Shown: positions 29,701 through 36,987 of the stretch, in pieces | Position numbering within the stretch: the first letter of the stretch is position 1 | Layout: every line of letters begins with the position of its first letter | NCBI GenBank assembly: GCA_963783085.1 | Contig: CAWAMJ010000002.1 | Coordinates: 248,001-312,000 of the forward strand | Reading direction: 5' to 3' | Source: CAVYUC01 sp963783085 | Lineage (GTDB): Bacteria; Bacteroidota; Bacteroidia; Bacteroidales; Prolixibacteraceae | Length of the DNA stretch: 64,000 nt | Position numbers and translations under genes: made by a program | The notes under the pieces: model-generated | Databases searched by the model: none | Told to the model about the DNA's origin: nothing | Seen by the model: the letters and a program-made list of their open reading frames with translations, nothing else

Positions 29701-30876
29701 AGAAACATCTTTGGTCTCATTTCGTTTAATGATATTCAAACCGCCGGATCTGCACCCGATTAAAACTTCCTGTCCGGTACTTCCGAAACACATAACAGTA
29801 TTCGAATTTAGCGAATTGGATTTTAGCGGGTCCCTCTTAAAAGAATAGAAATTCTTTTTGTACAGGTTCATAATGCTTATCCCCTGCCCCTGATGCCCTA
29901 CCCAAAGATTCCCGGAAAAATCTTCATACAGCGACTGTATTTTATTTGGCAGCAACGAACCAAGTTCATTCGGATTTGCAGCGTACCCTGAAGTTAGCCC
30001 GGTATGTAAATCGAGGCATAACAGGTTGGGTTCGGGCAAGGTGCAAAATAACTTATGATTACTGGCGTATAATACTTTCTGTATATCGCGGCCTTTGAAA
30101 TAGCTATTCTCAATGAATTTGTTCTGTTCCAGCGAGTAGGGCATTAAACCATCGGTTGTCGCAATATAAATATTGTTCTCCACCGGTACATATTCAATAC
30201 TGTTTATCAGCGCATCAACTTTAATTGTTTTCCGGATATCGAGTGTAAACCTGTTGTCCGAACTATCGAGTTTTACAATGCATATATTTGAAGAATAATT
30301 TGTATTACTGCTGACCAACAAAAGCAGACCATTTTTAAACGAAGTGGAATAGTGGAAATAGTACCAGGGATTCTTGCCGTTTTCTTTAACATCCGCTTTT
30401 TTTGCCCGGTAATTAATGTCGTTTTTCTTACTGATTGGCACAATATAAAATCCGTCGATCAAATGAACCAAAAGGTGTTTGTCTGTCTCATCTAATCCAA
30501 TTATGTTAACTTCGGGTTCGTTACCGGAAAATTTTATTTCCCTGAAAGAATTTTTTCGTTTGTTGTACCAGCATAAACCAGTAGAAGTTGCGATCCATAA
30601 ATTATCTTCCGAATCAACAAATAATATTTTTACTTTTTTATTGGGAAGACTGGATGAATCACCAAGTTGAGGACGGAAAAGCTGAAAATCGGATCCATCA
30701 TACCGGATTAACCCCGACCATGTGGCAAACCACATGTTACCTGTACTATCTTGCGCAATGGAATTTATTTCACCGTTAACCAATCCCTCTTTTGTACGTA
30801 AATACCTGAATTCATCTCCATAAGATAATAGCGGGATTAGTAACACAAACAGACCAGTTAGGATAGGATTTTTCAT
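26719..30876 (-). CDS. Hybrid two-component system sensor/response regulator (HTCS) with AraC output
   Basis: About 1385 residues from ATG 30876, which starts the signal peptide (MKNPILTGLFVLLIPLLSYG); the frame reaches 30900. The periplasmic part (~20-800) is a two-bladed-propeller sensor built from repeats such as GNMWFATWSGLIRYDG and GNLWISTTNGIA, closed by a Y_Y_Y domain (FSYILEGYMKHW). A membrane segment lies at ~816-841. Inside are a HisKA domain with H871 (NIAHELRTPL), an HATPase (EGAGIGLSFAKSLVEMHGG), a receiver with D1178 (VISDVIMPDMDG) and a C-terminal AraC helix-turn-helix pair (VNKLSKQLNISSTQLYRKLK, VKEVCYLTGFNNLSYF). This is the complete HTCS design of glycan-sensing regulators. 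It stands just upstream of the fasciclin/SusCD operon on the same strand and most likely activates it, perhaps along with the plus-strand enzymes. Confidence 0.95.
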   Translation of the reverse strand: MKNPILTGLFVLLIPLLSYGDEFRYLRTKEGLVNGEINSIAQDSTGNMWFATWSGLIRYDGSDFQLFRPQLGDSSSLPNKKVKILFVDSEDNLWIATSTGLCWYNKRKNSFREIKFSGNEPEVNIIGLDETDKHLLVHLIDGFYIVPISKKNDINYRAKKADVKENGKNPWYYFHYSTSFKNGLLLLVSSNTNYSSNICIVKLDSSDNRFTLDIRKTIKVDALINSIEYVPVENNIYIATTDGLMPYSLEQNKFIENSYFKGRDIQKVLYASNHKLFCTLPEPNLLCLDLHTGLTSGYAANPNELGSLLPNKIQSLYEDFSGNLWVGHQGQGISIMNLYKKNFYSFKRDPLKSNSLNSNTVMCFGSTGQEVLIGCRSGGLNIIKRNETKDVSPEYLKIAVGDKDKPGAVDDGIWDIEKESDSLFWLGTDLGLFKLEKTGQRWTLGKFSGLPKIDNLIRKVFVDNNHNIWCGTFDEGLIFIPDVKKNKEGRNFRFPHLLNDSTTLSHNLVQDIYLDSKNRFWIATYYGLNRLKNRYDNLDLSGKTKPQLEFVRYIATEPKENFLNNNEINCIYENYDGSIWFATQGGGINILDPQNERFRMITINNGLPSNDVQGMLPDEDGNLWISTTNGIASCKRFDKMPYFTIFDNTDGIQNETFMVNSFYKAPDGQMFFGGDNGFTTFYPREIGINEIKPKIAFSNLSFRNILVQVGDTLSNGFFLNESINYTKKIVLPFNRSYFKLDVATLHFQQPQKNKFSYILEGYMKHWMTVPVQGNAIEFANLPHGAYTLKVKAVNSDNVASAETKQLSIVIQPPWYLTWYVVAIFFVVGFSLVMGIIYIIINRQRLIYQKQLNSVALENNENKMMFLTNIAHELRTPLSLIIAPIDDLMANSSNENQFKSQLQLIHRNSNYLLRLINQIIDFRRLSAGKLSLQLEEADIVRVVKDVVLNFKGYRNNRNVNLYLKVPAEAIKVNIDVQKIEEVLYNLISNAFKHTADNHSITVSMMLLPELSGGSAVFRKIRISVVNEGKEISEEDKSRIFERFYKIDENSEGAGIGLSFAKSLVEMHGGTIDVESFPGTGVAFHVDMPFNKIERNKNGNGFDSGPVLVQSIDSHQHQLSKANGYHPTENYRILIVEDNEELRDFLSGFFSRNCTCITAADGNEAYELVQKEKPSLVISDVIMPDMDGFSFCRKIKENLKTCHTPVILLTAKDTEDQVLKGYEVGADAYITKPFDLNLLWVQSMRLIKNRELIREKYKTQNFMVEMEKNHASKDEQFIQTVKQILDENISDAEFNVNKLSKQLNISSTQLYRKLKALTGYSPVEFIRIIKLQKAYTFLAQQNYTVKEVCYLTGFNNLSYFIKCFKDQFGATPANFRDQGIKQPTNAE

Positions 30877-31145
30877 GCACGAATATAAATAATCAATCAA
30901 TACATTATTCTTATCCGGTAAAATAATTTTGTAATTCTAAATAAAAATATCGGCTTATATAATTGAAAAACAGAGATTAACGGTATATATGACATTGTTT
31001 ATCCGGAATTTATTTTTATTTATTCCATTTTAACCTGCTTTTAGGTTCCCGTTTTCCGGATATGCAATTAATGTTGTACGCGCAGCAATCCGCCGTATTG
31101 ATAATTCCGGAAAAAAATATCTTTGCACCACAAAAAAAATCATTA

Positions 31146-31328
31146 ATGAACAAAAAAAAGGATACATGTTTTGTTTGCGGCGAACAAACCGGTACAAAGG
31201 ACTATTCGGTAAATCCGGACGTACTTCTACCTGTATGTAACAATTGCAAAGGATCTGAAAAAGAAAAAACCGAGGTAAGTAATTTGCTGGATAGTTTGGC
31301 CGATGGATTTATTTGCGGGTGTATTTAA
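31146..31328 (+). CDS. Small 60-residue protein with two CxxC pairs
   Basis: I start at ATG 31146 (MNKKKDTCFVCGEQ); the frame continues upstream to 31062 but those residues look like leader DNA. There is a CFVCGE pair, a CNNCKG pair and a closing CGCI, suggesting a small zinc-ribbon or metal-binding fold. The middle region SNLLDSLADGF is acidic. I do not recognise a named family. It is followed at once by a strong terminator, so it is a stand-alone gene. It is divergent from the HTCS gene with ~270 bases between. Confidence 0.62.
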   Translation: MNKKKDTCFVCGEQTGTKDYSVNPDVLLPVCNNCKGSEKEKTEVSNLLDSLADGFICGCI

Positions 31329-31361
31329 CAGAAAAACCGCAGTTACGCTGCGGTTTTTCTG
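31329..31361. terminator. Strong bidirectional terminator between convergent genes
   Basis: CAGAAAAACCGCAG (31329-31342) pairs perfectly over 14 bases with its reverse complement at 31348-31361 around a TTACG loop. T-rich DNA follows on the plus strand, and the A run of the left arm gives a T run on the minus strand. It ends the small CxxC gene and the gene at 31378-31848. Confidence 0.9.
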
Positions 31362-31377
31362 TTTCTGTTTTTGCTGT

Positions 31378-31848
31378 TTAATTTAAAAGATGCGTATAAC
31401 CATCGTTGATTAAATCGGGCAGGAAACTGGCGATTAAACCCAACGCCTTTTCATCGTCTACTTTGTTGGGTGTAATAATTTGCTGGCGTTGCAACTGTTC
31501 GTCGTTAATAACAGCTTTTGTTATTTTTTTAGGAACATTGCTCCACGATCTGCGAACTGCTTTTGCCCCAAATCCATTTAAAGTAGCGGCATAACTAACC
31601 TCGAAATGTTTGGAATAAACAACATATTCCGTTCCTTCAAGCGAATGACGTTTAACAACCGTTACCGGCTGTTCCGATTTGCTGTAACTTAACGTCCATA
31701 CTTCCTGAACTTGTTTTCCAAGAAACAGGTTGTCTACTTTTTCGATTTCAAAATTTTTAAACTCGCTGCGAATACCTGTGGCGCTTACGGTTGTGGTTAC
31801 AAAGAACAAACTCATTAACATTACTGAAATAACACTTAATTTTTTCAT
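31378..31848 (-). CDS. Secreted protein of unknown function
   Basis: 156 residues with a signal peptide (MKKLSVISVMLMSLFFVTTTVSA). The mature part of ~133 residues is basic, without cysteines, and has a central EVWTLSYSKSEQPVTVVKRH and EYVVYSKHFEVSYAA stretch suggesting beta strands. No family is recognised. It stands alone, facing the small Cys-pair gene across a shared terminator, with ~290 AT-rich bases upstream in which I see nothing else. Confidence 0.7.
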   Translation of the reverse strand: MKKLSVISVMLMSLFFVTTTVSATGIRSEFKNFEIEKVDNLFLGKQVQEVWTLSYSKSEQPVTVVKRHSLEGTEYVVYSKHFEVSYAATLNGFGAKAVRRSWSNVPKKITKAVINDEQLQRQQIITPNKVDDEKALGLIASFLPDLINDGYTHLLN

Positions 31849-32138
31849 GGCAATAATTTTAAAAAATTAAAAACTGTTTTCTGTTTTCGTTTTAGTAACC
31901 GTAAGACGCTTCAATTACACAGACGTGTCACATTTATTCAATGCTTTAAAACATAATGACTTTCATCGAATTTATTTGTTTTTTTAAGCTATTAACTTTA
32001 TTTAGATTTATTTTGAATAATTGAAAATATTCAGAAACATTCACTTTCAATTCGACTTTTTCTTCTTATTTCTGCTTACATATTTCCAAATAGATTAAAA
32101 AGCAAAAACCGGGAAGAAATAATTCAAAGGGGAAAATT

Positions 32139-33293
32139 TCACAGGTTGGCAGGGCCGTATTTCTGCAAGTACCGTTCAAAACGATTCAACCCTTCTTCAA
32201 TATTTTCAATCGAATTGGCGTACGAAAAACGTAAAAATCCCTCACCGTTTTCACCAAAGTCAATTCCGGGAGTAACACCAACATGTGCTTTTTCGAGAAT
32301 ATCGAAAGCAAGAAAATAGCTGTCGTTTGACAAATGTTTCGCATTAACAAATACATAAAAGGCCCCGGTAGGCGCAACTTTTATGTTGAATCCCAGTTGG
32401 CGAAGCCGTTCGATCATGTATTTCCGGCGTTTGTTGTAGGTTTTCTTCATTCGCGCGATATCATTGCCTGCGTTCCGCAACGCTTCAATTCCGGCACGTT
32501 GTGCGGTAGAACTCGCGCAAATAAACAGGTTCTGCTGCAACTTTTGCATTGTTCTGATGTATTCGGGCGGTGCAATTACATACCCCAACCGAAGACCGGT
32601 CATTGCATACAATTTGGAAAATCCGCTTAATACAAATGCATTTTCGGTAAATTCCAGGATAGAATGAACGTCTTTTTCATAAACAAGTCCGTGATAGATT
32701 TCATCGGAAAGAATCGGCAGATCAAATTTTATCAATTCCTTCATTACCCTTGCTGACAGCAAATTACCGGTTGGGTTCATCGGACTATTTATCATTATCC
32801 CGCGGGTTCGCCGGGATATGCGCTTGCAAATTTCCTCCGGTCTGTACTGAAAACCATCGTCTTCATAAACCGGCACCTTAACTGGTTTTGCTCCAATAAA
32901 TTTGATGAAATTGGGATAACACGCATACCCGGGATCAGACAAAATAATTTCGTCATTGTGTTCGCACAAAACACCGACCGTCAACAAAATGGCAGGCGAA
33001 CTTCCTGAAGTAATGATAATTTGCTCCGTTGAAACGGTTACTCCGTATTCTTTCCGGTATTTTTTTGCAATTTCCTCCCGAAGTTCCGGATCGCCAAGGC
33101 TGTGCGTGTAATGGGTCCTTCCTTCAGAAAAAGCCTGCTGCACCGCAGAAGATACACATTCCGGAACATTAAAATCGGGTTCGCCAACTTCAAGATGGAT
33201 AATATCAATTCCGTTGCGTTCCATTTCGGCAGCTTTTTCCAGTACCTCCATCACGATGAATGGTTTTAAGTCTTTTAGTTTTTCCGGAATCAT
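32139..33293 (-). CDS. Pyridoxal-phosphate aminotransferase, class I/II fold
   Basis: 384 residues, full length for the aspartate-aminotransferase fold type I. Recognisable sites are HLEVGEPDF (33-41), SGSSPAI (96-102) for cofactor phosphate, the NPTG motif (173-176), DEIYHGL (197-203) and the PLP lysine K227 in SGFSKLYAMTGLRLGY. The product transfers amino groups between amino and keto acids in the cytoplasm; the GFSK-type sites group it with broad-range aminotransferases (aspartate, aromatic or alanine), and the substrate cannot be told. It is a single gene followed, in the same direction, by 136 bases to the next gene upstream. Confidence 0.9.
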   Translation of the reverse strand: MIPEKLKDLKPFIVMEVLEKAAEMERNGIDIIHLEVGEPDFNVPECVSSAVQQAFSEGRTHYTHSLGDPELREEIAKKYRKEYGVTVSTEQIIITSGSSPAILLTVGVLCEHNDEIILSDPGYACYPNFIKFIGAKPVKVPVYEDDGFQYRPEEICKRISRRTRGIMINSPMNPTGNLLSARVMKELIKFDLPILSDEIYHGLVYEKDVHSILEFTENAFVLSGFSKLYAMTGLRLGYVIAPPEYIRTMQKLQQNLFICASSTAQRAGIEALRNAGNDIARMKKTYNKRRKYMIERLRQLGFNIKVAPTGAFYVFVNAKHLSNDSYFLAFDILEKAHVGVTPGIDFGENGEGFLRFSYANSIENIEEGLNRFERYLQKYGPANL

Positions 33294-33429
33294 TCGTTCT
33301 GATTTTTGGTGATTTATGTTTTGGTAAAATTAAACAGAAACAAACATCGCGGAAATACAATTTATCAGCTTTGGAGCATAAAATGCTTTCTTCTGATAAA
33401 CTCAGGGAAAAACCGGGGCGATGTGAAAT

Positions 33430-34308
33430 TTATCCGGCATAATGTTCTGCAATTCTCAGCGCCTGGTTCCGATAACCGCCGCCAAATAAATAATAATGGT
33501 TTAAAACGTGGTACAATTGATACAACGAATTCCGGTCGCGCCAATCAGGAAGCATTGGGTTTACCTCGTTGTATGCCTGGTAAAAACGTTGTGAAAAACC
33601 GCCAAACATGGTCATGATTCCCATTTCCATTTCGCGGTCGGCGTAATAGGAAGCAGGATCAATTAACGCCGGCCCTTTGGTGGTATTCATATAATTTCCG
33701 GACCATAAATCGCCATGGATTAACACCGGAATTGATTTTTCAGGAATAAGTTGCGGAATTTTATCCATCAAACGGTCATAAACCTTCGTTTCGGAAACAG
33801 ATAGCGGCCGTTTTTTTTGGATCAAATCAAGCAGAAAACCCAAACGATTGTCCCTGAAAAATTCTGCCCAGTTATTTTTGCGGGAGTTGTCCTGCGGCGT
33901 CGACCCACAGTAATTGTCGTTGTAAAAACCGAAACTGTCACTTTTATATTTATGAATAGTTGCCAGTCCGCGCCCAAGCAATTCATCGGTGTTTGAGGAA
34001 GAATATCCGGTTTCGAAATGTTCGAGCACAAGGAATCCAGGGATTTCGTCTGCCATTTTTGAAGCAAAAACCTCAGGTACCGCCAACGTGTCGCCCGCTG
34101 CTTTTTTCAGCTCCTGTAAACTTTCGGCCTCGCGCACAAAAATATCCGGTTCACAGTTGGCATTCCATTTCAGGAAAAAAACTCCTTCGTTTGTCTCAAT
34201 CTTCGAAGCATGATTGATGCATCCGCCGCCAACAGAAGCTGAAGAATTAATGATTATTTTTTTACCCAAATTTTCAGACAATAATTTTTCAACTTCCACC
34301 AGTACCAT
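33430..34308 (-). CDS. Fructosamine kinase/ketosamine-3-kinase family protein
   Basis: About 292 residues from ATG 34308 (MVLVEVEKLLSENLG); an upstream ATG at 34332 adds eight residues. The kinase fold has SVGGGCIN near residues 33-40 replacing a P-loop, FFLKW with the ATP-binding lysine, IHGDLWSGN (198-205) as the catalytic loop and ALIDPAS (214-220) as the metal site. This matches the fructosamine-3-kinase family, which phosphorylates sugar-lysine adducts so that they break down, a protein repair function. The length equals the family norm of ~290. It shares direction with the aminotransferase, 136 bases downstream. Confidence 0.88.
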   Translation of the reverse strand: MVLVEVEKLLSENLGKKIIINSSASVGGGCINHASKIETNEGVFFLKWNANCEPDIFVREAESLQELKKAAGDTLAVPEVFASKMADEIPGFLVLEHFETGYSSSNTDELLGRGLATIHKYKSDSFGFYNDNYCGSTPQDNSRKNNWAEFFRDNRLGFLLDLIQKKRPLSVSETKVYDRLMDKIPQLIPEKSIPVLIHGDLWSGNYMNTTKGPALIDPASYYADREMEMGIMTMFGGFSQRFYQAYNEVNPMLPDWRDRNSLYQLYHVLNHYYLFGGGYRNQALRIAEHYAG

Positions 34309-34332
34309 GTTATTACTTCCGGAATAGCCCAT

Positions 34333-34669
34333 AGTAATCAGTTTGAATTTTTATTTTATTCAAAAAAATTATTGGTGTCCGATTAAATAATATATTAATG
34401 GCTAAAGCCCTTCTGTACAAGGGCATTATTGCCCCCGGCTTAAGCCGGGGGTTAATTTTGGAGCACGAAAAACAGGCTTTAGCCATTGATATTAAAATTT
34501 TCATTATCAGTAAGAAGAATAATTGTGTTCCAACTTATTTTATGAATTAAAATATTTCGCGGACGCCAGTGAAAAAAAATATAATATCGAAATAAAACCG
34601 TTAAACACCAAACATTCTGTTTTGGAATTCATCCTGAAGTTACTGCAAGGTTTTTCCTGAAATTGCCGT
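34333..34669. other. 337-bp intergenic region holding a REP-like element
   Basis: Nothing convincing codes here. The left half carries the palindromic element at 34397-34487; the remainder is AT-rich and without structure that I can see, up to the end of the small membrane protein gene at 34670. Confidence 0.55.
34397..34487. repeat. Compact REP-like element: outer stem enclosing two hairpins
   Basis: AATGGCTAAAGCC (34397-34409) is the exact reverse complement of 34475-34487, forming a 13-bp outer stem. Inside are a hairpin GCCCTT/AAGGGC with loop CTGTAC (34407-34424, sharing three bases with the outer arm) and a perfect 20-base palindrome CCCCCGGCTT/AAGCCGGGGG (34432-34451). The whole 91-base unit is non-coding and looks like a repetitive extragenic palindrome or a miniature element related to single-strand transposition. 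The window contains only this copy. Confidence 0.75.
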
Positions 34670-34849
34670 TTAGCGTTTTTTCCACTTCCGCCCCAGCCAA
34701 AAATAGGCGCTGGCAAACCAAACGATAGTCCCTAAAAACATGATCCAGTTTTGGCTGGAATGTGTAATCGTTCCTCTAAAATAGAGAATTGGCGGAATGA
34801 TTGTCAATAAAAGTCCGACGAATGATATGAACTGGAGTATGTATTTCAT
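34670..34849 (-). CDS. 59-residue two-helix membrane protein overlapping the permease stop codon
   Basis: ATG at 34849 overlaps the TAA stop of the upstream permease in a TAATG arrangement, so translation is likely coupled. The protein reads MKYILQFISFVGLLLTIIPP, a short loop, NWIMFLGTIVWFASAYFWLG and a basic tail RKWKKR: two membrane segments with a positive C-terminus. Its size and position suggest a small accessory subunit of the transporter, as seen in several small-protein/transporter pairs. I do not recognise the family. Confidence 0.7.
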   Translation of the reverse strand: MKYILQFISFVGLLLTIIPPILYFRGTITHSSQNWIMFLGTIVWFASAYFWLGRKWKKR

Positions 34850-36222
34850 TATGCAATTTTTTTCTGATAAACCTTACTGAAAATCAAAAAGAAAACAATG
34901 GAAAGAATCCATACCGGCAGCGGCAGAAAATACAACTCAATGCCAACCCACAGGTTCATAACAAGCGCCAATATGAGCAGCGAAAACCAGGTTATTCCGG
35001 CAGCCCAGTTGAAGTTGATTTTCATCTTTTCGGCATAATAATCCTGGAGTTTCCATTTTTTCATCAGGTAGAAATCGGCAAAAATCACGCCTCCCATGGG
35101 AATCAGCACCAAACCGTAAAGCGCCACAAAATCGAGCAGTTTCATCACCAGGGCAGGAAATAATGCAGCAATTGTGGTAATCAGTCCGGCCAGCAGCGTT
35201 ACTTTCCATCGACTCCAGCCCGGCGATGCCACCTGAAGCGCTAATCCGGCGCGGTACAATGTTGGATTGGCAGTGGTCCAGCCGGCAACAATTACGCAAA
35301 GCGCACCGGCAAGTCCGATAGCCTGGTAAGCTACTTCGCCCGGTGCGTCGCTGGTGGCCGCCGCGTATAAAATTCCGGAAGCTATCCACGCCACATAATG
35401 CCCGAGGAACATTCCGACACCCGAAGCGAAACCATACTGCCATTTTTTTGCGTATCTGAATATTGATAAATCACTCATTCCCAAATGCATTGCAGCGTTG
35501 GCGAACCAGGAAAAAAAGATGACATGCCAAATGGTAAACTGCGACTGTCCGGGAAGTGCGGTACCCGTCCATACTTTTGTTTTGGCAATTTCCCAAAAAT
35601 TACCCAAGTCAGTTTCCACGCCAAGTTTTGAGAAAGATGCAATGGCCGCAGCCAGAAAAATAAGAAACATCCATGGCGCAGCAAGCTTGGAAAAACGGGC
35701 CAGCTTTTCGAAGCCAAGTATTGCAAAAGTGGTGATGACAGCGCCCACAGCAAAAACCGTTACGACCCACCCTACGCTGGTTGGGTACATGTCGGTGAGC
35801 GTTGGCATTTCCACTGAAAATGGAATTCCGACTGCAGTAGCCGAAACAGCCACCATTGCACCGGCAAGAAAACAAAACATGAGCGCATTAACGATGTTAT
35901 AGAGAAACACGAGCACCGGGCCGCAGATTTTCTTCAGTTGCCAGTACAGCGACAGGCGCGCTTTCACAGCAATGGGGGCGGTAGCAAACGCCCAGCTTGC
36001 AACCGCGAGCAGGTTTCCTATCAACCCGCCCAAAAACATATCGACCACTGAAACTCCGTGGGCTACAAACAGCATCCCAATCACAAACTCGGTTCCGGCA
36101 ACGTGCTCACCGGCAAAACTTCCCAGAAAATTTCCAATTCCCTGCAACGCGTTTTCCCTTACCGGTTCGCGGTCAAATTCGTAGAGGGCATCCAGTTTTT
36201 TTGAAATAGTTCTTATCTTCAT
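34849..36222 (-). CDS. NCS1-type cytosine/purine permease family transporter
   Basis: 457 residues with about 12 hydrophobic segments spread through the whole length, no signal peptide and a cytoplasmic N-terminus. The first helix region GIGNFLGSFAGEHVAGTEFVIG and the GGLIGNLLA loop, together with the length, resemble the nucleobase:cation symporter family 1 (cytosine, allantoin, purine). The protein sits in the inner membrane; the substrate is not deducible. Its stop overlaps the start of a 59-residue membrane protein. On the other side, divergent, lies a cyclase-family pseudogene, which might once have acted on a compound imported here. Confidence 0.72.
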   Translation of the reverse strand: MKIRTISKKLDALYEFDREPVRENALQGIGNFLGSFAGEHVAGTEFVIGMLFVAHGVSVVDMFLGGLIGNLLAVASWAFATAPIAVKARLSLYWQLKKICGPVLVFLYNIVNALMFCFLAGAMVAVSATAVGIPFSVEMPTLTDMYPTSVGWVVTVFAVGAVITTFAILGFEKLARFSKLAAPWMFLIFLAAAIASFSKLGVETDLGNFWEIAKTKVWTGTALPGQSQFTIWHVIFFSWFANAAMHLGMSDLSIFRYAKKWQYGFASGVGMFLGHYVAWIASGILYAAATSDAPGEVAYQAIGLAGALCVIVAGWTTANPTLYRAGLALQVASPGWSRWKVTLLAGLITTIAALFPALVMKLLDFVALYGLVLIPMGGVIFADFYLMKKWKLQDYYAEKMKINFNWAAGITWFSLLILALVMNLWVGIELYFLPLPVWILSIVFFLIFSKVYQKKIA

Positions 36223-36343
36223 TTTTTGGTCCTACAGGTTTAAATTTCGTTTAAAAATAAAGAAATATACGGTTGAAAAAAGATTTCACCGGTTTTGTGT
36301 TGAATATTTTTTGATGTTGTACCCATTTAAAAACTTGTGTAAA

Positions 36344-36555
36344 ATGGCAATTTTTGATTTATCGCACATCCTGAACAGCTCAATGCCGGTTTTTCCGGGA
36401 ACGCCCCAACCCGTTTTTAAACAATCGGTTTAATTATTGTCGAAAATCTTCTTATTCCTGATAACCTTGATGTTGATGAGTGTTTTTTCAGTTGTTTTCC
36501 CATTCCGTATGAAAATGCCGACGGTTCACCTGTGCGGGCGGTATTCCAAACCTGA
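36344..36555 (+). pseudogene. Remnant of a cyclase/kynurenine-formamidase-family gene with an internal deletion
   Basis: From ATG 36344 the frame gives MAIFDLSHILNSSMPVFPG, the exact opening wording of cyclase-family (PF04199-like) proteins, then stops at 36431-36433. In the overlapping next frame, from about 36421, GLIIVENLLIPDNLD and FPIPYENADGSPVRAVFQT follow, which is the family's normal C-terminus. Around 130 central residues, including most metal-binding histidines, are missing. This is therefore a gene that lost its middle, not a short protein. It is divergent from the permease. Confidence 0.8.
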
Positions 36556-36623
36556 AAGCACAAAAAAGGTCCCAATCCGGCATTGCGGGAAGGAACCTCT
36601 TTCTTTTAGCAATTAAAAACTGT

Positions 36624-36953
36624 TTATTTCAGCTCGAATTCAGTTTCAAGCCCTTCGGCTGAACTGGCGCCAACCCACAGTTTATACTTACCGGGCTCGG
36701 CTTTCCATTCGTTCGACCGGCCAAAAAATTCCAGATCGTTGCCGGTCAACCGGAATGTTACTGTTTTCTTTTCTCCCGGTTGTAAATTTATTTTTTCGAA
36801 CCCTTTTAATTCTTTTACCGGCCGCGAGATGCTGCCCGTTAAATCGCGGATGTACAACTGCGCCACTTCTTCACCTTCACGCTTCCCGGTATTTTCAACC
36901 GTTACCGAAATATCCAGTTTTCCGTTTATTGTAATGGCATAATTTTTCTGGAA
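36624..36953 (-). pseudogene. Remnant: C-terminal domain of a GH3 beta-glucosidase
   Basis: The frame open from a TAA at 36954-36956 to the stop at 36624 encodes about 108 residues: LDISVTVENTGKREGEEVAQ, LYIRDLTGSISRPVKELKGF and LTGNDLEFFG, which is the fibronectin-III-like tail of GH3 beta-glucosidases. The catalytic barrel and the sandwich domain are absent upstream, where the thioredoxin-like gene begins after 34 bases. It is a dead fragment, probably left by a deletion or rearrangement. Confidence 0.85.
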
Positions 36954-36987
36954 TTATTCTGGCCGATATTATCCCGAAAAACTTTTG

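Noticed and set aside
31849..32138. Hidden small RNA or gene in the AT-rich gap upstream of the aminotransferase end
   Set aside because: No start, hairpin with T tail, or conserved motif could be seen.
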